The notes under the pieces are model-generated. The model was not told the DNA's origin. It saw only the letters and a program-made list of their open reading frames with translations, and did not search any database. The translations under genes and the position numbers were made by a program. DNA of 64,000 nt. It comes from Myxococcales bacterium. GTDB taxonomy: Bacteria; Myxococcota_A; Polyangia; Polyangiales; GCA-016699535. The DNA lies in NCBI GenBank assembly GCA_016699535.1, contig CP064980.1:2922001-2986000 (forward strand). Direction: 5' to 3'. Position 1 is the stretch's first letter, and each line of letters begins with the position of its first letter. This document shows, one piece after another, positions 54,763 to 63,548 of the stretch.

Positions 54763-55704
54763 ATGGATCAACTAAGCGCACATTTAGACCGAGGATGGGA
54801 TCTCATTAGTAAAGGTGATTTAGGCGGAGCTTTGCTTTCGGCCAAAGAACTGCTCGATCTCGACACGAACCTTCCCGAGGCACACAACATGCTCGGCTTC
54901 ATTCGCGCTGCGCAGGGCGATGCCGAGGATGCCCTTGAACATTATCGCCAAGCTATCGACCTCGATGACTCGTACATTGAAGCAAAACTCAATGCAGCCG
55001 AAGTCCTTATCCATCCGCTTCATGATTTTGATGAAGCACTTGATCTTGTTGACGATGTGCTCGACGTTGCACAAGAGTCCGACGAAGTCGCCGATGCAGT
55101 TCTACTCCGGGTAGAGGCTTTTATTCATCAAGGGCAAGCTGATGAAGCAAAACGCGCCGTGGCTTTGCTCCCAAACGGGCCCTTTCAAAACCCAAAGCTT
55201 TATTTCTTGGTTGGGCGCGCAAAATTTGAAACAGGATACCTTGAACAAGCAAAGCGTCTGCTTGAGCAAGCCCTTGCAGAGCAGCCTGAGTGCCCGGACT
55301 CCCTGTATTATCTTGGACTGTTTCATAAAAAACAGGACCAAGCAGATGAAGCCCTAGTCTACTTTCTGAAATCGCGAGAGCTCGAACAAGGCAGCGAAAA
55401 ACCGCCATGGTCCATACCTGCTGAATTGTTCGAGCAGCGTGTTCGTCGCGCACTGCTAAACACGGACGAAGAGACAAAACCATTTGTAAAAAACAAGCTC
55501 ATCGTGGTGAGTGAGTTGCCAGGCCCTGAAAGCGTAGCCACGGGCATGGACCCCCGCATTAGCCTGCATATCGACGAGCACGCGGTTTACGTCTATCAAC
55601 GTAATCTCGAGCGAAATTTCCAAGAGCTCAGCCTGCTCGAAGATGAAGTTCTAAGCTTACTTCACGAGGCCGTTAACAATCTATCTCCCACCAGTCAGGA
55701 GTAA
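54763..55704 (+). CDS. TPR protein with a degenerate zincin-like C-terminus
   Basis: 313 residues from ATG 54763 (GGAAAATAGCC upstream). TPR helices fill residues 1-200 (GDLGGALLSAKELLDLDT, PEAHNMLGFIRAAQGDAEDA, YIEAKLNAAEVL, DSLYYLGLFHKKQDQADEAL). The C-terminus LIVVSELPGPESVATGMDPR then DEHAVYVYQRNLERNF and LLEDEVLSLLHEAVNNL matches the metallopeptidase family otherwise ending in HExxH; here the motif is HEAVN, so the second His is missing and it is probably not a peptidase. The 3' end overlaps the convergent RluA gene by 32 bases. Confidence 0.7.
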   Translation: MDQLSAHLDRGWDLISKGDLGGALLSAKELLDLDTNLPEAHNMLGFIRAAQGDAEDALEHYRQAIDLDDSYIEAKLNAAEVLIHPLHDFDEALDLVDDVLDVAQESDEVADAVLLRVEAFIHQGQADEAKRAVALLPNGPFQNPKLYFLVGRAKFETGYLEQAKRLLEQALAEQPECPDSLYYLGLFHKKQDQADEALVYFLKSRELEQGSEKPPWSIPAELFEQRVRRALLNTDEETKPFVKNKLIVVSELPGPESVATGMDPRISLHIDEHAVYVYQRNLERNFQELSLLEDEVLSLLHEAVNNLSPTSQE

Positions 55705-56428
55705 ATCGCAGGGCCTGGGAGTCATGGCCGAGTTCCGACCATAACTGCACCATATCTGGTGCGGTATCCATGCTTAGCTCCAGGGTGCGTGAAGCAAGCT
55801 CAATTTGAATAGCGGCGCACTGCAGCATGGGCCTGGCCGCAAAAAGAACGCTTCCGTCGTCGAGCGTGATTTGCTTTTTGCCGCCATACATCGAATCTCC
55901 CAAAAGAGGATATGTGGCATGTGAAGCGTGAACCCGTAATTGATGGGTACGTCCGGTATGCGGCTTGAGCAGGACAGCGCTTGCACTCGGACTGCCATCG
56001 AGACACCTAAACACGGTCCGTGCATTTCGAAAGCCAGCTGCGCCGTTTGGCGCAACGATTCGCCTGCTTGGATTGTGAGGATCAATCGCTATCGGGAAGG
56101 TCCACTCTCCACAATCAGCCGATAGCCGCCCATGAACGAGCGCTAGATAGCAGCGCCTATAACGGCCCTTTTTCCTCGCCTCAAGTAAGACCTTGTTGGC
56201 TTCAGTATGCCTTGAAAAAACAACCAGACCGCACACCATGCGATCCAGCCGTGAACTAGGATGCAATCTTGGAGCTGTAACATCCCGTGCTTTTGCCCAT
56301 GCCACTAAACTTGGCTCATCACCACGGCTTGTACTCAATAAGCCCGCTGGCTTACTCACAACTAAAAAATCGTTGTCTCGAAAAATGATGCTTGGTTCTG
56401 TCACACTTTGGGAGCAATGGTGGTGCAC
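55673..56428 (-). CDS. RluA-family pseudouridine synthase
   Basis: 251 residues. Converts uridine to pseudouridine in rRNA or tRNA. Active-site segment HPSSRLDRMVCGLVVFSR contains the catalytic Asp (usual form HRLDxxTSG, so the S-R-L-D variant is noted), together with DFLVVSKPAGLLSTSRG and LLKPHTGRTHQLRVHASHATYPLLGD. RNA target is unknown. No S4 domain. The 3' end overlaps the convergent TPR gene. Confidence 0.9.
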   Translation of the reverse strand: MHHHCSQSVTEPSIIFRDNDFLVVSKPAGLLSTSRGDEPSLVAWAKARDVTAPRLHPSSRLDRMVCGLVVFSRHTEANKVLLEARKKGRYRRCYLALVHGRLSADCGEWTFPIAIDPHNPSRRIVAPNGAAGFRNARTVFRCLDGSPSASAVLLKPHTGRTHQLRVHASHATYPLLGDSMYGGKKQITLDDGSVLFAARPMLQCAAIQIELASRTLELSMDTAPDMVQLWSELGHDSQALRFTPDWWEIDC

Positions 56429-56517
56429 ATGCGCACACTAGCACCGGATTTGTATCCCTTGTTACTAATGGGCGATTTATTTATGGGGTACCCTTCCTGT
56501 GCTATACTATAAAGGTG

Positions 56518-57289
56518 GTGGGTTCCGTTAAAAGGCTCTGTTGCTGCTGCTTCATATGGGCTTGTCTGTGTTCTATCGTTTGCGCACAGCAAAGTTCGAG
56601 CACCACCATGGCAGCGGATAGTTCGAAAGTTGCTACAGCCAAGCAAGTCTTCATAAAAGGGCAAAAAGCCTACGACGAGGGACACTTCGAAGAAGCTCTT
56701 GGCTTATTCAGGCAAGCTTATAAGCTCACCGGCCTTTCTGACATTCTCTATAATATCGCAACCGTAGCAGACCGATTGCGCCACGATGAAGAAGCGCTGT
56801 CTGCTTATGAGCGTTATCTGGAAGAGGTCCCCGAGGCGAAAGACAAAGAACATGTCGAGGGCCGCATTCGAATCCTCGAGTCGTCTATCCAACGCGAAAA
56901 AAAATCAACAAGCTGTGGTTAAAGAACTCTCGATCAAACGCCAGCACCGCGATGGACCAGGTGCTTGGCCGTGGATCGTAGCGGGATCAGGCGCGGCGGC
57001 CATGATTGGCGGCGGCGTACTTTTGCTGCTTGCACAACAGGACATTTCTTCCGTCGAGAACGCAGATAGGGGCAGTAGCTGGTCGGATGTGAGCGCTGCA
57101 GCGGATCGTGCACCCATTTTATCCGCTACCGGTGGCGTATTGGTCGGCGTTGGTGTTGCCGCAGGTCTTACCGGTATAGGATGGGCTATTCTAAGCTCTA
57201 CCAGCCAAAACTCGGACGACGAGCGCACTGAACTTCGGGTTAGTGTTCATGGGGCGGGAGTCATGGCTAAAGTCACAAGTAGGTTCTGA
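56518..57289 (+). CDS. Exported TPR protein with membrane helices, single-base frameshift
   Basis: Begins at a GTG around 56515-56518 with a short signal peptide (RLCCCCFIWACLCSIVCAQQ) and TPR-like repeats (KAYDEGHFEEALGLFRQA, ALSAYERYLEEVPEAKD). The first frame ends at 56922; removing one A from the eight-A run at 56897-56904 continues it as QREKNQQAVVKELSIKRQ into the next frame, which adds two hydrophobic segments (IVAGSGAAAMIGGGVLLLLA and GGVLVGVGVAAGLTGIG) and stops at 57289, total about 256 residues. Same layout as other myxobacterial TPR membrane proteins. The Cys-rich lipoprotein gene follows after two bases. Confidence 0.75.
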
Positions 57290-57291
57290 CG

Positions 57292-58332
57292 ATGCAGCGC
57301 TGCTTACCTTACTCTTTATTGTTGATCGCATTGACAGGATGCCAATCGGAAATCCCCGAAGGACGCTTCGCTTGTGAGACCTTAAACGACTGCCCAAGCA
57401 ATTGGTTCTGTGTGGATTCATTTTGCTACTCTGTTCCCAGTGGGGCTTGCATACCTACGACGTGCGAAACGCTCGAAGCCCAGTGCGGGATGCACCCAGA
57501 TGGTTGCGGATCGGTGACCACGCAATGCGGTCAATGTTCTGGAGCAACCCCATATTGTTCTGCTGGAGGGAAATGCAGCTCCGAGGCCTGCGTCCCTCTG
57601 AGCGCCTGTCCAAGCAACGCCTGTGGGCTACTTTCTGACGGCTGCGGCGGCATCCTGCAATGCGCAGGTTGCGAGTTACCGCTTAGCTGCGGAGGCGGCG
57701 GTATCGACAATGAATGCGGTTGCACTCCGGTAACTTGTGAGAGCCAAGGCATCTCATGCGGTTTCATCGATGATGGATGCGGCGCTCAACTTGACTGCGA
57801 TGCAGAAACCGGCGGCTGCGGCGGTGTTAATTCAACGTGCGTCGAGAACAGCTGTATCTGCACACCCGACGAAGGCGAAGCCAATGACAGTATGACATCA
57901 GCAGAGGCTCTCACCCTCACCGTGGATAAACAAGGCACAAATGCTGATTCCAAAGCTTACAACCTGCACTCGAGCGATGATGTCGACTGGTTTTCAGCGA
58001 CGCTGAGCAGCGGTTCACTAAGCTTTAGCGGTACCATTCATGTATGGCTTGAGGAAATTCCTTCGCCCAGCAACTACGATCTGTCGGTTTCCTCGAACTG
58101 CTCGAAAATATTACCCCCAGGAAACAATAATCTTTGCACAATCGGAACCCCCGGTGCCGACAACTCTTGCGAAAGCACAAACAGCGACAACGCAAAGGAA
58201 GAGGTGCTCTTCAACTTGTCGTGCTCCAACAATCCTGTGACCGTTTACATTCGTGTAACGTCCGCCGTCTGGCGCGAGACCTGTGCCCCTTATCGAATTC
58301 GCCTACAATACACCCAAGCCACCGACGGATAG
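57292..58332 (+). CDS. Cys-rich repeat lipoprotein
   Basis: 346 residues. Lipobox LIALTGC, then a Cys-rich region with three tandem modules of about 30-45 residues (CETLEAQCGMHPDGCGS, CPSNACGLLSDGCGGILQC, CESQGISCGFIDDGCGAQLD), each built round a DGCG core, and a C-terminal pre-peptidase-type beta domain (DVDWFSATLSSGSLSFSGT). The architecture is that of secreted myxobacterial surface proteins; no enzyme motif. Likely operon with the preceding TPR gene. Confidence 0.8.
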   Translation: MQRCLPYSLLLIALTGCQSEIPEGRFACETLNDCPSNWFCVDSFCYSVPSGACIPTTCETLEAQCGMHPDGCGSVTTQCGQCSGATPYCSAGGKCSSEACVPLSACPSNACGLLSDGCGGILQCAGCELPLSCGGGGIDNECGCTPVTCESQGISCGFIDDGCGAQLDCDAETGGCGGVNSTCVENSCICTPDEGEANDSMTSAEALTLTVDKQGTNADSKAYNLHSSDDVDWFSATLSSGSLSFSGTIHVWLEEIPSPSNYDLSVSSNCSKILPPGNNNLCTIGTPGADNSCESTNSDNAKEEVLFNLSCSNNPVTVYIRVTSAVWRETCAPYRIRLQYTQATDG

Positions 58333-58347
58333 CAAGCCCATCCCACT

Positions 58348-58377
58348 AAGTCGAAATCGAAGTCGAAGTCGAAGTCG
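58348..58377. repeat. Six-base tandem repeat (AAGTCG)x5
   Basis: Five consecutive copies of AAGTCG with one mismatch, between a gene end and the terminator. No coding role; could vary in copy number between strains. Confidence 0.9.
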
Positions 58378-58393
58378 GCTCGTTGCGTTAAAC

Positions 58394-58425
58394 AAAAAAG
58401 CCGACTCTTACGAGCCGGCTTTTTT
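58394..58425. terminator. Bidirectional terminator
   Basis: AAAAAAGCCG-CTC pairs with GAG-CGGCTTTTTT around a TTAC loop with one mismatch; A and T runs at each side serve both the Cys-rich lipoprotein and the OmpA-type gene. Confidence 0.85.
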
Positions 58426-58444
58426 GCTTGTGGTAGCTAAGAAC

Positions 58445-60229
58445 CTAGTCCGTGACTAGTTCGCAGCCCTCTGTCGAGCGCGCTCCTGCCGCCGGTGCGG
58501 GTTCCACAATGTGGAACTCAACACGACGGTTGGTTTGCCGTCCAGCTGCTGTCTTGTTGCTATCGATCGGACGCGCTTCACCGCAGCCGTAGGCTTCGAT
58601 GCGTCCCGGTTCAATGCCAGCGTTCACAAGCCAAGTCATGACGCTTTCAGCACGCTTCTGTGAAAGCTTCATGTTGTACTTGTCACGACCACGATCATCC
58701 GTATGCCCTTCAACACGCAACTTCTTGAGTTGTGGGTTGACCTTCAAGGTGTTGTACACCTCTTGAAGCAACGGATAGCTTTGCTTCAGAATGCGATCTT
58801 TATTGGTCGCAAACTCAACGCGCTCAAGGATGATAATTTGTCCTTTTTCGGTGTCGATACGAACGGCTTTTGGACACCCTTCGTCTTCTGGTGCACCAGG
58901 TGCGGTCGGACATTTATCATCGGCATCAAGCACGCTGTCTTGATCGTTGTCAGGATCAGGACAGCCGTCTTCGTCCTCAAAGCCATCTTGATCTTCTGCT
59001 TCGGTAGGACAGGAGTCATCACCGTCTAAGATACCATCTTGATCGTTATCGGGATCAGGACAGCCATCTTCATCTTCAAAGCCATCCATGTCCTCAGCTT
59101 GAAGTGGACATCCGTCTCCTACATCGAGTACGCCGTCTTGATCGTTGTCAGGATCCGGGCAGCCATCTTGGTCTTCGTAGCTATCTTGGTCTTCTGGATC
59201 ATCCGGACATTGGTCCTGATCGTCCAGCAGTCCGTCTCCGTCACGATCTCCCATGGGCTCTGGTTCTGGAGCCTTGTCTTCTTTAAGAGCATCGCCATAA
59301 CCAACCATGGCCATCACACGAAAGTCCGGCGAGCCGTAACCCCGCAAGATACCTGCACCACCGGATGCACCGAGGGTGAAGCCGTCTTGGGAATAGTATT
59401 TTACGCCACCGAGAGCTTCAAGCGGCGAGTTCTCGCGCTTTGAAAAATCTTGCAAACCCGTGGAGCCCCACGCTTCCGCCATCACATCGAAACGGTCGCG
59501 CACAATCGGCACAGTAAGGCCCACGCCGTAAGTAAGTTCATCGTTCACTTGGAGGTTGGTTAACTGACGTGCTTCGCGAAAACGTGCACCAACGTTACCG
59601 GTGAAACGCACGCCTCCACCACGTAGCTCCATCAACAGTTCTGGATGGATAAGAGGAGAGTGGTCGCCTGAATAGAGTTGACTGCTATTTGCAAGCTCCG
59701 CGGTGGGGAAGGTCCCTGTCACCTGAAGAGCAAGAGCGCCAACATCTTCACGTTCGCCAAGAAGACGCAAACGTGCACCGAAATAGGCATCACCGATGCC
59801 AGCACCATCGGCTTTGACTTGGCCCACACCGGCAAAGTTACCGTCCTCTTCCTTCATCATGATATTAACTGGAAGGCCAGCAAACAATACCAATCGGTCC
59901 CACAAGCCCAAGGAGAGTGTGAGATGAGCAGCCATCTGATGCTCGATCAGCGAAAAAACTTCGGTGTTTGAATCGCCTTGCCTTGCTTCATAAACCAATG
60001 GATCGTTGTTGTACTCAAAATGCAACTGACCACCAAAGCGCAGGTGTCCTTGATCGTCAGGCCGGCTGATAACAAAACCATCCCTTGCGAGCTCCGCAGG
60101 GCGAAATTGGTTAATGGTTTGTGCGGCAGCCATGCTGCTGGTACCGATAACAAGCAACCCTACGATTCCTAAGGATAGTTTCACGGCAACTGTGCTGGCA
60201 TTACGTTGCCATTTGTAAAGCTTAGTCAT
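58445..60229 (-). CDS. OmpA-family outer-membrane protein with thrombospondin type 3 repeats
   Basis: 594 residues. Signal peptide (SLGIVGLLVIGTSSMAAAQ), an N-terminal beta-barrel-like region to about residue 310, then about five calcium-binding TSP type 3 repeats (DGDGLLDDQDQCPDDPEDQD, DNDQDGVLDVGDGCP and similar) at 320-430, and a C-terminal OmpA peptidoglycan-binding domain (LRVEGHTDDRGRDKYNMKLS, KRAESVMTWLVNAGIEPGRI, GRQTNRRVEF). The layout joins outer membrane and cell wall; repeated codons explain DNA repeats at about 58900-59250. Function likely structural or adhesion. Confidence 0.92.
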   Translation of the reverse strand: MTKLYKWQRNASTVAVKLSLGIVGLLVIGTSSMAAAQTINQFRPAELARDGFVISRPDDQGHLRFGGQLHFEYNNDPLVYEARQGDSNTEVFSLIEHQMAAHLTLSLGLWDRLVLFAGLPVNIMMKEEDGNFAGVGQVKADGAGIGDAYFGARLRLLGEREDVGALALQVTGTFPTAELANSSQLYSGDHSPLIHPELLMELRGGGVRFTGNVGARFREARQLTNLQVNDELTYGVGLTVPIVRDRFDVMAEAWGSTGLQDFSKRENSPLEALGGVKYYSQDGFTLGASGGAGILRGYGSPDFRVMAMVGYGDALKEDKAPEPEPMGDRDGDGLLDDQDQCPDDPEDQDSYEDQDGCPDPDNDQDGVLDVGDGCPLQAEDMDGFEDEDGCPDPDNDQDGILDGDDSCPTEAEDQDGFEDEDGCPDPDNDQDSVLDADDKCPTAPGAPEDEGCPKAVRIDTEKGQIIILERVEFATNKDRILKQSYPLLQEVYNTLKVNPQLKKLRVEGHTDDRGRDKYNMKLSQKRAESVMTWLVNAGIEPGRIEAYGCGEARPIDSNKTAAGRQTNRRVEFHIVEPAPAAGARSTEGCELVTD

Positions 60230-60396
60230 GGCTCTCCTTCCAAGTTAGCAGAAGCTACACATATAGCTCCCAGTCGCAGGCAAACATCTCTTGTCCACAC
60301 CCTCGCCTAAGCGAGTCGCCCGCTGACCAAATATGGGCGAATCATGTTACTTTTGTCGCGCACTTGTCAATGGTCGAGGCCCCTTATCGATAGTGG

Positions 60397-61200
60397 CTAG
60401 AGCCCCGTTACGCCCGTATTTGTTGCATTCTGCGCCATGACTCGATGGCTCTGGAAATCCGAATTGCGTTTTGAGAAAAAACCGACCAATCCAAGCTCCG
60501 CCCTGAGCTCTCTATGCTCCGGAGTGCTAAAGGCATATTCAAGAATCTCCAACAACAACCGTCGAAACGACGCATAGCGCTCCGAGGTGACGTAAGGCAA
60601 GGCCAAGGAAGAATCACTCCAAGCAAGCACACGCAAACCCTCGACACTGTCAGGACAGTGTCGTTTTAACAACCCATAACTAACGCAGTCAACGCAGCTC
60701 AGATCGGCATCTTTTTTTTGCACCGCCGCGATACTGGCAGCGTGGCTACCGGTGGCAAATGCTTTGGAGAAAAAGGATGGCGATGTCGCTTGAATTTTAG
60801 CGAGTTCATGCCGGAGTACGGTATAACCGGAATGCGAGTTTTTCTGGTTGTAAGCGAACTTTGTGCCGCGAAACTCAGACAAACTCTCACCTTTTTCATC
60901 CTCACGAACCAGCAGCACGCTTCGATAGTTCGGCCCTTCGCAACCGGGAAAATCGTATGCGGGCACAGCCAGAACATCCAAGCCAGCAGGCTCATCGAAG
61001 GCAATCGCATAGCCGCAACACTGGCTCAGAAGCAGATCCGGGTCCCGCCAAGCGGATTCCAAATCCGTCGGCCAATAGACCTCTCTGGCTCCAGCGCCAA
61101 GACCACGTTGGGCTAGTCCGCCAGCAAGCAACTCTGCCCAGCGCTGAGTCAGGCCGCGGATGGCCAGAACATCATACATAGGGAAAAAAACGCTACCCAC
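60397..61200 (-). CDS. PhnD-like phosphonate-type substrate-binding protein without signal peptide
   Basis: 267 residues. Periplasmic-binding-protein fold of the PhnD type: MYDVLAIRGLTQRWAELLAG, ESLSEFRGTKFAYNQKNSHSGY (ligand loop), GSHAASIAAVQKKDADLSCVDCV and a C-terminal helix. The usual secretion signal is absent and the start (GTG 61200) has no lipobox, so this may act in the cytoplasm or have lost its export signal. No permease or ATPase gene accompanies it. Reads upstream of rpsR in the opposite sense; the ligand is unknown. Confidence 0.75.
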   Translation of the reverse strand: MGSVFFPMYDVLAIRGLTQRWAELLAGGLAQRGLGAGAREVYWPTDLESAWRDPDLLLSQCCGYAIAFDEPAGLDVLAVPAYDFPGCEGPNYRSVLLVREDEKGESLSEFRGTKFAYNQKNSHSGYTVLRHELAKIQATSPSFFSKAFATGSHAASIAAVQKKDADLSCVDCVSYGLLKRHCPDSVEGLRVLAWSDSSLALPYVTSERYASFRRLLLEILEYAFSTPEHRELRAELGLVGFFSKRNSDFQSHRVMAQNATNTGVTGL

Positions 61201-61298
61201 AGCAGGCTCTCTTGATAGTGCTCGCGCCGCGCCAAAGCGCGCTCGACTTATGCCGCGCAGGGCCGCATCGCGATATTAAGGGAATAAGCTAAAGCGTC

Positions 61299-61592
61299 CT
61301 ATTCGCTGTTGCCAACGTAAGGCAAAAGCGCAAGCTGCCGAGAACGCTTAATCGCACGGGTCAGAGCGCGCTGCTGTTTGGCGTCAAGACCAGTCAAACG
61401 ACGTGGTAAAATACGGCCGCGTTCCGTCAAAAAGCTCTTTAAAAACTGAGGGTTTTTATAGTCAAACGCTTGCTCTTTACTGATTCCAAGCTTTCCGGCT
61501 ATTTTCTTGCCACCTGAAGACCTCCCATTACGAAAACCATTGAGGTCCTCGACATCGGAGTTGTTACGGCGTGAATCGTATTGTGTCTGCAT
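61299..61592 (-). CDS. rpsR: 30S ribosomal protein S18
   Basis: 97 residues. Recognised by AFDYKNPQFLKSFLTERGRI followed by LPRRLTGLDAKQQRALTRAI and KRSRQLALLPYVG, the S18 core. The N-terminal 40 residues are a charged tail longer than in E. coli S18 (75 aa), a feature of some phyla. Not in its usual rpsF-rpsR-rplI context within this window. Confidence 0.95.
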   Translation of the reverse strand: MQTQYDSRRNNSDVEDLNGFRNGRSSGGKKIAGKLGISKEQAFDYKNPQFLKSFLTERGRILPRRLTGLDAKQQRALTRAIKRSRQLALLPYVGNSE

Positions 61593-61682
61593 GGCTTCCT
61601 TGTTTAGAGGGCGGAAGGTTGAAACGAAATCCCTCCCCTGTCAAGTGCGTTAGGCGCCGTGAGATGTTATTGTAGGCCTAAT

Positions 61683-62600
61683 ATGACGGATATTACGCAG
61701 GAGTCTACGGCAGGGCCTATAGGACAAACGGACAAAAACCGTCAAATTCTAGTACAAAACTTGCTAAGACTCACTGCTTTAGACGAAATCACAAGCCAAT
61801 TCAAGGCGGCAGGCATCCCCTTGTTATACCTGAAAGGCTCAGCCTATCTCGATACCCTCTACCCCGATCTGGGGAGCCGGAAGATGTGCGATGTAGACGT
61901 TCTAGTGCAGCCCAAGCATCGCTACCAGGCGGGACAGACACTCGAGTCCCTTGGCTTTGCGCGCATCGGCCCAGAGAACCGGCCGGTCACCCGGCAAGAG
62001 CATTACGAGTGGGTGTACATCAAAAACGAGCCCTTCCCCTTTGTGTTTGAGTTGCATGAGAGCTTTTGCCAAACGCAGCGCTATCCCATCGACTATGAAC
62101 AGATCTGGCAGCGTGCACTTTGTTATGAAGTTCGGGGACGAAGCATTCCAACGCTTTGTCCGGTCGATAGTCTCCTCTACACCGCCTTGCATGAAGCGTT
62201 GCACTCTTTCATCATTGACCATCGCTCCTCGGAAGACATGCGGCGCATCGTCGAAGTCTGGCGCCCAGACTGGCATCAGGTCGTCGAGCAAGCCAAAGCA
62301 TGGAAAATGACCCTGGCGCTCTACGTGAGCCTCCGAGCCAGCGAGCTACAAAAAGGACTTTCTGTTCCTAGCTGGGTTGTAAAAGCCCTTCAACCCTCTG
62401 CGCTACGATTGGCAGCGCTAAGGAAAATCATCGACCTTGACCATACGGGCCGCTCCCGGGCTCAACATTGGAATCGATGGCAACAAGCCCTCGCCCTAAG
62501 CCTGAGTATCGATGAAACGAAACAGCTTGCACGTTTTGTCGGCTACTACGGCATGTTGCGCGGTCGCGACGCTTTGCGACATCTGCTTAGTAAACTCTAG
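61683..62600 (+). CDS. Nucleotidyltransferase-fold protein (PF14907-like), function unknown
   Basis: 305 residues from ATG 61683. The N-terminal half has the minimal nucleotidyltransferase outline: AAGIPLLYLKGSAYLDTLYP, then the acidic CDVDVLVQPKHRYQA, as in uncharacterised nucleotidyltransferase (NTP_transf_5) proteins found near polysaccharide or modification genes. The rest is helical. The acidic pair D-x-D is present but I cannot show catalysis. The MBL gene follows 40 bases downstream on the same strand. Confidence 0.72.
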   Translation: MTDITQESTAGPIGQTDKNRQILVQNLLRLTALDEITSQFKAAGIPLLYLKGSAYLDTLYPDLGSRKMCDVDVLVQPKHRYQAGQTLESLGFARIGPENRPVTRQEHYEWVYIKNEPFPFVFELHESFCQTQRYPIDYEQIWQRALCYEVRGRSIPTLCPVDSLLYTALHEALHSFIIDHRSSEDMRRIVEVWRPDWHQVVEQAKAWKMTLALYVSLRASELQKGLSVPSWVVKALQPSALRLAALRKIIDLDHTGRSRAQHWNRWQQALALSLSIDETKQLARFVGYYGMLRGRDALRHLLSKL

Positions 62601-62642
62601 AGACCTGGGTTATTCTGTATTCACCTTAACAAGGAATCAGCA

Positions 62643-63512
62643 ATGCCCTTAAAACTCTGGTCCATTCTTGGCAACTCACAAAAACTCGACGGTGGGGCTA
62701 TGTTTGGCAACGCTCCAAAAGCGCTTTGGAGTCGCTGGATCGCTGCCGACGATATGAACCGAATCGATCTGGCCACCCGCGCACTGTTGGTACAAGAAGC
62801 AAGCGGCCGCACTATTCTGCTTGAAACGGGCATCGGTGCATTTTTTTCACCGGAACTCAAACGACGCTACGGTGTCGTGCAAAGTGAACACCTTTTGCTT
62901 GATAATCTGAAGAGTGCAGGATTTCGCCCCGAAGATATCGACGTAATTGTGCTTTCACACCTTCATTTTGATCACGCTGGCGGCTTACTTCGCGCTTGGC
63001 GTCAAAATGAGGAAGCCGAACTTTGTTTTCCCAACGCGCGAATTATGGTCAGCAAAGCTGCCTGGGAGCGCTCAAAAGCGCCTCATCCGCGAGACCGAGC
63101 ATCGTTCATTGCCGAACTTGGCAAACTACTCGAGCAATCTGGCCGACTTGAGCTTTTTGATACGGAGAAAACACCCCTTCTAGGCGAAAACTTTTCCTTC
63201 TTGTTTTCCGAAGGACATACTCCAGGGCTTGCCTTGTGCAAGGTCCGGACAAAGCGCGGCCCCCTCGTCTTTGCCAGCGATTTGATTCCAGGCGCGCCGT
63301 GGATGCATGTACCTATCACCATGGGTTATGATCGTTTCGCCGAAAAGCTCATCAACGAAAAAGAGCAAATTCTCGAGGATCTTTTCGCTCAAGAAGGCTA
63401 TCTGTTTTTCACCCACGACCCAGCAATTGCCGTCGCAAAAATCGGCAAGGATCAAAAAGGCCGTTTCGTTCCAACGGAACCATGCACAGAGCTTAATGGC
63501 TTAGCGTTTTAA
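62643..63512 (+). CDS. Metallo-beta-lactamase-fold hydrolase
   Basis: 289 residues. Zinc-binding motif VLSHLHFDHAGGLL (HxHxDH), then SEGHTPGLALCKV, LVFASDLIPGA and FTHDPAIAVAK, the usual metal-ligand order. Family members hydrolyse thioesters, lactones or nucleic acids; this one has the size of a small-molecule or quorum-lactone hydrolase, but the substrate is not clear. Preceded by a clear GGAATCAGCA-type leader. Confidence 0.85.
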   Translation: MPLKLWSILGNSQKLDGGAMFGNAPKALWSRWIAADDMNRIDLATRALLVQEASGRTILLETGIGAFFSPELKRRYGVVQSEHLLLDNLKSAGFRPEDIDVIVLSHLHFDHAGGLLRAWRQNEEAELCFPNARIMVSKAAWERSKAPHPRDRASFIAELGKLLEQSGRLELFDTEKTPLLGENFSFLFSEGHTPGLALCKVRTKRGPLVFASDLIPGAPWMHVPITMGYDRFAEKLINEKEQILEDLFAQEGYLFFTHDPAIAVAKIGKDQKGRFVPTEPCTELNGLAF

Positions 63513-63548
63513 GACACGACGCACTTCACCCTCAGATGACCGCCGTTC

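Noticed and set aside
9015..57289. Programmed frameshifting as an explanation of the eight broken genes
   Set aside because: Both directions of shift are needed, no common slippery heptamer or downstream structure is evident, and the genes are unrelated.
58900..59250. Tandem DNA repeats resembling an array
   Set aside because: They are in-frame codons of the thrombospondin type 3 repeats, not CRISPR spacers.
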